From Cytophagales bacterium (GTDB lineage: Bacteria > Bacteroidota > Bacteroidia > Cytophagales > Cyclobacteriaceae): a stretch of DNA of 36,025 nt. The stretch spans positions 1 to 36,025 of the forward strand of contig JAAFHY010000027.1 of NCBI GenBank assembly GCA_013298505.1, given 5' to 3'. The number at the start of each line of letters is the position of its first letter. The stretch's first letter is position 1. The notes beneath the pieces were generated by a model. That model saw nothing but the letters and a program-made list of their open reading frames with translations. It did no database searches and was not told the DNA's origin. Of the stretch, positions 31,538 through 36,025 are shown piece by piece. The position numbers were made by a program, and so were the translations under genes.

Positions 31538-32083
31538 ATGAGACCAACATTTTTTACAACTGATAAGAAAGAGTCTTTTTCGACCTGGAAATTTCGAGTG
31601 CTTATGAATTGGTACCCGATGTATTTCGGCTCGGGTGGAAAAATTTTGTTTTGGGCTGCCGATCACTCCGAATTGCATCTTCAATTGAAATTAAACATCT
31701 GGACATACAATTATGTAGGCACCATCTTTGGCGGAAGCCTTTTTTCAGCGGCAGATCCATTTTATATGCTGATGCTCTTCAAAGCATTGGGGCCAGCATA
31801 TGTGGTATGGGATAAATCGGCTAGCATCCGCTTTCGGAAGCCCGGTAGGCAGACCTTGTATGCAAAGTACCTGATCACTGAAAAGGACTTGAAAGAGATT
31901 AAAGATTCTGTTGCGGCAAATTCAGAAGCAACGCGCACATTCACCATCCAATGGGTAGATAAAAGCCAAGTAGTGCACGCAGAAATCGAGCGGGTGTGCT
32001 ACATTGCCGATAAGAATTACTATCAAAAGAAGAAGGGAGAAAGCCAACGTGCGAAATTAGATTTTAAATTAAGAGAACAATGA
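31538..32083 (+). CDS. DUF4442 family (hotdog-fold thioesterase-like) protein
   Basis: The ATG at 31538 gives 181 residues; an in-frame TTG six bases upstream is less likely. The core ([20 protein letters not shown], then [20 protein letters not shown]) is the DUF4442 hotdog fold, close to acyl-CoA thioesterase relatives. The family is widespread and not biochemically defined; a catalytic residue cannot be assigned with certainty. It overlaps the next gene by 4 bp (ATGA), a coupled pair. Confidence 0.85.
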   Translation: MRPTFFTTDKKESFSTWKFRVLMNWYPMYFGSGGKILFWAADHSELHLQLKLNIWTYNYVGTIFGGSLFSAADPFYMLMLFKALGPAYVVWDKSASIRFRKPGRQTLYAKYLITEKDLKEIKDSVAANSEATRTFTIQWVDKSQVVHAEIERVCYIADKNYYQKKKGESQRAKLDFKLREQ

Positions 32084-32646
32084 TTAAGATAGGGGAGGTA
32101 CTAGTTTCAGATGATATCCGCGATGTGGAATTTGTTTGCCATTTGGAAAAATGCAAAGGAGCCTGTTGCGTGGAGGGAGATTTAGGTGCGCCTTTGGAGG
32201 AAGACGAACTGCAAGTGATGAAAGATATTCAAGAGCAGGTAAAGCCCTACCTCACACCCGATGGGTTGAAATCTATTGCCGAACAAGGTGCCTATATATT
32301 AGACGAAGATGGCGACTACTCTACACCCACTATTGGTGGCCGCGAGTGCGCCTATGCTCACTACAATGCCGATGGTATTTTAAAATGTGGAATTGAACAG
32401 GCGTACTTAGATGGAAAAATTTCGTATCGTAAACCAATCTCCTGTCATCTTTATCCCATTCGGATTACAAAAAATAAAAAAGGGTTTGAAGCGGTCAACT
32501 ACCATAAGTGGAGCATCTGTTCAGCCGCCTGCACGTTTGGCAAATCGCTGCAAGTGCCAATGTATAAATTTCTGAAAGACCCACTGATTAGAAAATATGG
32601 AGAGGGGTGGTATGGAGAATTAGTGGAGAAGATTGAAAGTAAGTAA
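32080..32646 (+). CDS. DUF3109 family cysteine-rich protein
   Basis: 188 residues with a cysteine-rich layout: C20, C25, C29 and C30 in [13 protein letters not shown], then [25 protein letters not shown] and [10 protein letters not shown]. This matches DUF3109 (YkgJ-type zinc/iron-chelating) proteins. It probably binds a metal or Fe-S cluster; the partner is not known. The ATG overlaps the upstream stop. Confidence 0.88.
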   Translation: MIKIGEVLVSDDIRDVEFVCHLEKCKGACCVEGDLGAPLEEDELQVMKDIQEQVKPYLTPDGLKSIAEQGAYILDEDGDYSTPTIGGRECAYAHYNADGILKCGIEQAYLDGKISYRKPISCHLYPIRITKNKKGFEAVNYHKWSICSAACTFGKSLQVPMYKFLKDPLIRKYGEGWYGELVEKIESK

Positions 32647-32704
32647 GAGGTTGCTTACCGTAAAAGATTGACAACCGATTGAGCTCTTTGCGAGATTTCA
32701 GAGA

Positions 32705-33943
32705 TCACCCCTTTACTAATACTTGCAATGTAGAGCGAGATGATTGTTCTAAAATAACCCCTTTCATAGCGCGGTATTCACTGGATGTTTTTGCATCGTA
32801 ATTTTTAATGGTGATAAGGGTTAGGTTGGCATTATAGTACACTTCAAAATTTTTGCTAAGCACCTCAACCAATTTAAGTGTTTTGTCTTCTCTGTAATCA
32901 ATGCAGAAGGAAAATGAAATGGCTGAGTTCTGCATTACATTAATACGCAAATTCAATTTGGCAAGCGCTTGAAAGATAATGCCAATTTGATTTTCATCCA
33001 CAAACGTGTAATCCACTACTTTGCATGACACTAGGCATTGGTTTTCTTTGTGAACAATAAGTGGTGGGAGTTTGTCGATTTTGCAATCATGTATTTTAGT
33101 GCCGGGCAGATTCGGATCGAGAAAACACTTAACGAATAGTGGAATCTTTTTATTGGCAAGTGGTTTTATCGTTTTGGGGTGTATCACCGATGCGCCATAG
33201 TAAGTCATCTCGGCAGCCTCTTTGTAGGGAAGTTCATCAAATACAACTGCATCGGCAATCTTTTTCGGATCGGCAGTCATCACGCCTGGAACATCTTTCC
33301 ATATCGAAACCGAAGTAGCCTCTAGGCACGATGCAAAAATAGCAGCTGTAAAATCCGATCCTTCTCGACCCAAAGTAGTGGTTTGGTTACTTAGGGTAGA
33401 ACCAATAAAGCCTTGCGTAACGATTACTTTATTTTCTATTCCCTTTAATTTTTTTATACACTTTTCTGTTTCATTCCATAAAATTTTTCCTTCCCTAAAG
33501 CAATCATCTGTTTTAATGTAGTCGCGGGCATCGATCCATTTCACTGCAAACCCTTGTTGAAGCAAATAAGCCGCTACCAATGTTGACGAAATCAGTTCGC
33601 CAAACGAAACAATTCGATCATATCGTTCATCGTTAGCACTCTGTTGATGAGCCGCGTTTTTCAATTCAGTAAAGAGCTGATCAACACCTTCCCATGTCGA
33701 ATCAGGCAATCCAAGTTCCAAGCAAACCTGCTTGTGGTACGATATCAACTCGTTTAATTCTTGCTGGAAGGAAGTTTGAGAAATGGCAGAAGCAACTATT
33801 TTTTCTAATGCGTTTGTAGTTTTACCTAAGGCGGACACAACTACCAGAATGCCATTTGCGGAATGCGCTCCAACGATAGCGCTTACTTGCCTAAAACGAT
33901 CGCTATTCTTCAAGGATGCGCCCCCGAATTTAAAGATATTCAT
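32705..33943 (-). CDS. lysC: Aspartate kinase
   Basis: 412 residues. The N-terminal kinase domain starts KFGGASLKN (5-13) with GREGSDFTAA and the ISTL-type hinge replaced by a GSTLSNQTTTLGREGSD block. The C-terminal regulatory part has an ACT-like fold (DYTFVDENQIGIIFQALAKL, LRINVMQNSAISFSFCID). It phosphorylates aspartate for lysine, threonine and methionine synthesis. It is monofunctional, with no homoserine dehydrogenase domain. Feedback inhibitor not predictable. Divergent from fbp across 80 bp. Confidence 0.9.
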   Translation of the reverse strand: MNIFKFGGASLKNSDRFRQVSAIVGAHSANGILVVVSALGKTTNALEKIVASAISQTSFQQELNELISYHKQVCLELGLPDSTWEGVDQLFTELKNAAHQQSANDERYDRIVSFGELISSTLVAAYLLQQGFAVKWIDARDYIKTDDCFREGKILWNETEKCIKKLKGIENKVIVTQGFIGSTLSNQTTTLGREGSDFTAAIFASCLEATSVSIWKDVPGVMTADPKKIADAVVFDELPYKEAAEMTYYGASVIHPKTIKPLANKKIPLFVKCFLDPNLPGTKIHDCKIDKLPPLIVHKENQCLVSCKVVDYTFVDENQIGIIFQALAKLNLRINVMQNSAISFSFCIDYREDKTLKLVEVLSKNFEVYYNANLTLITIKNYDAKTSSEYRAMKGVILEQSSRSTLQVLVKG

Positions 33944-33948
33944 TGATT

Positions 33949-33981
33949 TTGCTTATTTCAAACGTTTGCAACTTATATTTG
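33949..33981 (+). promoter_or_regulatory. Putative Bacteroidota-type promoter of fbp
   Basis: TTG at 33949-33951 and TATATTTG at 33974-33981, 22 nt apart, matching the spacing and the -7 sequence of the promoter at 4474-4507. It lies 42 bp upstream of the ATG at 34024 and just upstream of the divergent aspartate kinase start. Confidence 0.45.
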
Positions 33982-34023
33982 TGACCGAAATTTACTCATC
34001 AAAATCAGTTTAATCTACAGTTT

Positions 34024-35007
34024 ATGGAAGCTTCCCGAATTGCTCTGCCTATTGGCACTGCCTTAGATCGGTTCATAAAGAATAATCAAGACCAGTTTCA
34101 ATATGCGAGTGGCGAACTTTCTCAACTCCTTAGAGATATTGCCTTAGCTTCAAAGGTGGTGAATCGAGAAATAAACAAAGCTGGATTAATTGACATTATG
34201 GGGGCTATTGGCTCACAAAATCCAACAGGAGAGCAGCAACAGAAGTTGGATGTGCTGGCAAACATCCGATTTACGCGTGCATTATCGAAAGGTGGCGAAG
34301 TGTGTGCTTTGATTTCTGAAGAAACAGAATCATTTGTTGACTTAAACAACGATGGCAATTACGTCATCGCGATTGATCCGCTGGACGGCTCATCAAACAT
34401 TGACGTAAATGTATCAGTGGGTACAATATTTTCTATTTATCGAAGAAAAAGTGAGGTGGGGCAACCGATCAACGAACAAGATATTTTACAAACAGGCGAT
34501 GACCAAGTAGCTGCCGGATATATTTTGTACGGATCGTCTACCATGTTGGTTTACACTACAGGCCATGGTGTAAATGGATTTACGTATGAACCTACACTGG
34601 GCGAATACGTGCTCTCGCATCCGGATATGACGATGCCAGCAACGGGAAAAATTTATTCAATCAACGAGGGTTTATCTAATTCTTTTTCACCTTCAGTAAA
34701 AGCGTATTTGCAGCACTGCAAAGACAAAAACTATACAGCTAGGTACATTGGTGCATTGGTTGCCGACTTTCATCGCAACATGCTAAAGGGGGGAATCTAT
34801 ATTTATCCGGCCACCGCAAAAGATGCTAATGGCAAACTAAGGCTCATGTACGAGTGCAATGCGCTTTCTTTTATTGCCGAACAAGCGGGTGGAAAAGCCA
34901 CAGACGGAATACGAAGGATTATGGAAATAAAACCTATGAACTTACATCAACGCACCCCTTTTTATGTGGGCTCTGCAGAGATGGTGGAAAGAGCCATTAA
35001 ATGCTAA
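34024..35007 (+). CDS. fbp: Class 1 fructose-1,6-bisphosphatase
   Basis: 327 residues with the class 1 FBPase pattern. The metal-binding block [20 protein letters not shown] is intact, as are [27 protein letters not shown] and [17 protein letters not shown], which carry substrate and metal ligands. It hydrolyses fructose-1,6-bisphosphate to fructose-6-phosphate in gluconeogenesis. Its stop overlaps the end of the convergent DUF5606 gene by 4 bp. Confidence 0.95.
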   Translation: MEASRIALPIGTALDRFIKNNQDQFQYASGELSQLLRDIALASKVVNREINKAGLIDIMGAIGSQNPTGEQQQKLDVLANIRFTRALSKGGEVCALISEETESFVDLNNDGNYVIAIDPLDGSSNIDVNVSVGTIFSIYRRKSEVGQPINEQDILQTGDDQVAAGYILYGSSTMLVYTTGHGVNGFTYEPTLGEYVLSHPDMTMPATGKIYSINEGLSNSFSPSVKAYLQHCKDKNYTARYIGALVADFHRNMLKGGIYIYPATAKDANGKLRLMYECNALSFIAEQAGGKATDGIRRIMEIKPMNLHQRTPFYVGSAEMVERAIKC

Positions 35008-35429
35008 GCCAAGTTCTCTTTACTATCAGATGTTTGTTCAAAAATTTCTGGAACCTCTTTCACGAGAATAGAATACCATTTTACTAATTTCTTAATATCC
35101 GATACATAAACTCTGTCTTCGTCATATTCGGGAAGTACCGACTTGAGAAAAGACTTAAGTTTAGCAGGATCTGATTCTGGAGTTACTCCCAATTCTGCAC
35201 CTAGTTTACCCTTAACGGTTTTTAGAACATCGAGCAAGGCTGCCGTTCCTTCTTTGGTAGTCGTATAAATAGATATTTCACTTAGCAACGACATGCGCTG
35301 GGCTCCACTTACTACCAACTTTATCTTAGCTTGGTCAAGAGATTCTAAAATCACGCCTGCTTTGCTAGGTTTCAACACTTTAAAAAGTCCACCTTTACCA
35401 CTTACAGATGCTATTTCTTTTAACTCCAT
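35004..35429 (-). CDS. DUF5606 family protein
   Basis: 141 residues. The opening [20 protein letters not shown] and the middle [20 protein letters not shown] are typical of this Bacteroidota family. There is no signal peptide or membrane segment. Function unknown. It is 24 bp after engB on the same strand and its end overlaps the fbp stop. Confidence 0.82.
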   Translation of the reverse strand: MELKEIASVSGKGGLFKVLKPSKAGVILESLDQAKIKLVVSGAQRMSLLSEISIYTTTKEGTAALLDVLKTVKGKLGAELGVTPESDPAKLKSFLKSVLPEYDEDRVYVSDIKKLVKWYSILVKEVPEIFEQTSDSKENLA

Positions 35430-35453
35430 GAATTACTTTTTTATGCGGCAAAA

Positions 35454-36025
35454 CTAATCATTTTTTTCTCTATCAATGGCGGCTTGTATAAAGTCTAAAA
35501 TCTTATCGCGTCCCGATTTTTTTACAGCCGATGTAATAAAAATAGGAGGTAGTTCTTCCCAATGGTTGAGCAGCGTCTGTTCAATTGTAGTTCGTGATTT
35601 GGCTAGTTCGCTATTTTTTAGTTTATCGGTTTTGGTAAGTAAAACGGCTACTGGCAACTGATTTATTCCTAACCAATTAATAAAATCCAGATCAATTTTT
35701 TGCACCTCATGGCGCGAGTCAATCAGCACAAAAGTGCATAGCAATTGCTCGCGGTTTTGTAAGTAGGCCTCAATTATTTTCCCGAAATTCCATCGTGCTT
35801 CTTGACTTACTTTTGCAAATCCATAGCCTGGCAAATCAACCAAGTGCCAACCTCCGTTTATAATAAAGTGATTGATGGTTTGTGTTTTGCCAGGTGTGCC
35901 CGAAACTTTAGCCAAGTCTTTTCGCTGCACCAGCATATTGATGAGCGATGATTTACCAACATTCGATCGGCCAATAAACGCAAACTCGGGCATGAGCGAT
36001 GGAGGACATCTAAGGTAGTCGGTAT
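35454..36025 (-). CDS. engB: Ribosome biogenesis GTPase EngB (YihA/YsxC), 5' end cut by window edge
   Basis: The internal ATG at 35993 is not the likely start. Reading on upstream, the frame remains open to the window end and encodes TDYLRCPPSL just before MPEFAFIGRSNVGKSS, which matches the usual EngB N-terminus (TDY..CP....PEFAFIGRSNVGKS). So at least 190 codons are present and the true start lies outside. G1 is GRSNVGKSS, G3 DLPGYGFA, G4 TKTDK and G5 TSA. EngB is an essential TrmE-Era-EngA-like GTPase needed for 50S subunit assembly. Confidence 0.93.
   Translation of the reverse strand, partial: TDYLRCPPSLMPEFAFIGRSNVGKSSLINMLVQRKDLAKVSGTPGKTQTINHFIINGGWHLVDLPGYGFAKVSQEARWNFGKIIEAYLQNREQLLCTFVLIDSRHEVQKIDLDFINWLGINQLPVAVLLTKTDKLKNSELAKSRTTIEQTLLNHWEELPPIFITSAVKKSGRDKILDFIQAAIDREKND

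Noticed and set aside
35993-35995. ATG at 35993 as the EngB start
   Set aside because: The conserved TDY..CP block is encoded in frame upstream and the frame is open to the window end.

Overview
The window looks like chromosomal DNA of a Bacteroidota bacterium, most likely of the Cytophagales type. The evidence is moderate-to-low GC, many Bacteroidota-restricted families (DUF4252 pairs behind an ECF sigma factor, DUF4290 next to murA, DUF5606 next to engB, GSCFA next to menE, a NagB-PIG-L fusion) and several TAnnTTTG-type -7 boxes. The species assignment is inference. No tRNA, rRNA, CRISPR array or prophage was seen. The only clear mobile element is the end of an IS256-family insertion sequence at the left edge.

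Layout. 1-285: IS256-type transposase (5' part, minus strand) and its terminal repeat. 301-4310, minus strand: a three-gene set of GMC oxidoreductase with a CX2CX2CX3C cluster, Tat-lipoprotein 'gluconate dehydrogenase subunit 3', and a Tat-signal Gfo/Idh/MocA oxidoreductase. It looks like an exported sugar or glycoside oxidation unit. 4528-7265: secreted S9 peptidase overlapping a zinc-site-less sirtuin. 7252-7833: membrane-anchored TlpA-like thioredoxin. 7948-9744: large secreted protein of unknown function. 9884-14797, minus strand: cystathionine gamma-synthase-type enzyme, 2-oxoacid dehydrogenase E2, CinA and a prokaryotic pentameric ligand-gated ion channel. 14934-17221: four-TM cytochrome-b-like protein and an OmpA/PD40 protein. 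17307-17543: DUF2007 protein.

17798-20127 is a regulatory module: ECF-type promoter, ECF sigma factor, putative anti-sigma protein, DUF4252 protein, terminator, then a second DUF4252-like protein. 20168-21974 encodes an ABC-2 type exporter (ATPase and permease). 22154-24201 (minus) holds menE and a GSCFA protein. 24282-27076 holds a NagB-PIG-L fusion and exonuclease III, the latter preceded by five 14-bp tandem repeats. 27092-31462 (minus) holds murA, a DUF4290 protein and a PcrA/UvrD helicase. 31538-32646 holds DUF4442 and DUF3109 proteins. 32705-36025 holds aspartate kinase, fructose-1,6-bisphosphatase, DUF5606 and the truncated EngB GTPase.

Most genes are housekeeping or clade-typical. 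The most unusual signal is outside the genes. Several spacers between co-directional genes (2499-2570, 1749-1838, 11041-11112, 15382-15455, 26176-26294, possibly 21061-21155) are built from short, degenerate, word-like tandem repeats. Two of them, 13.6 kb apart, share a 26-nt stretch with one mismatch. The other points worth attention are the ion channel, the Tat-dependent GMC system, the ECF/DUF4252 module with its own promoter signature, and a structured GC-rich element at 17670-17781.
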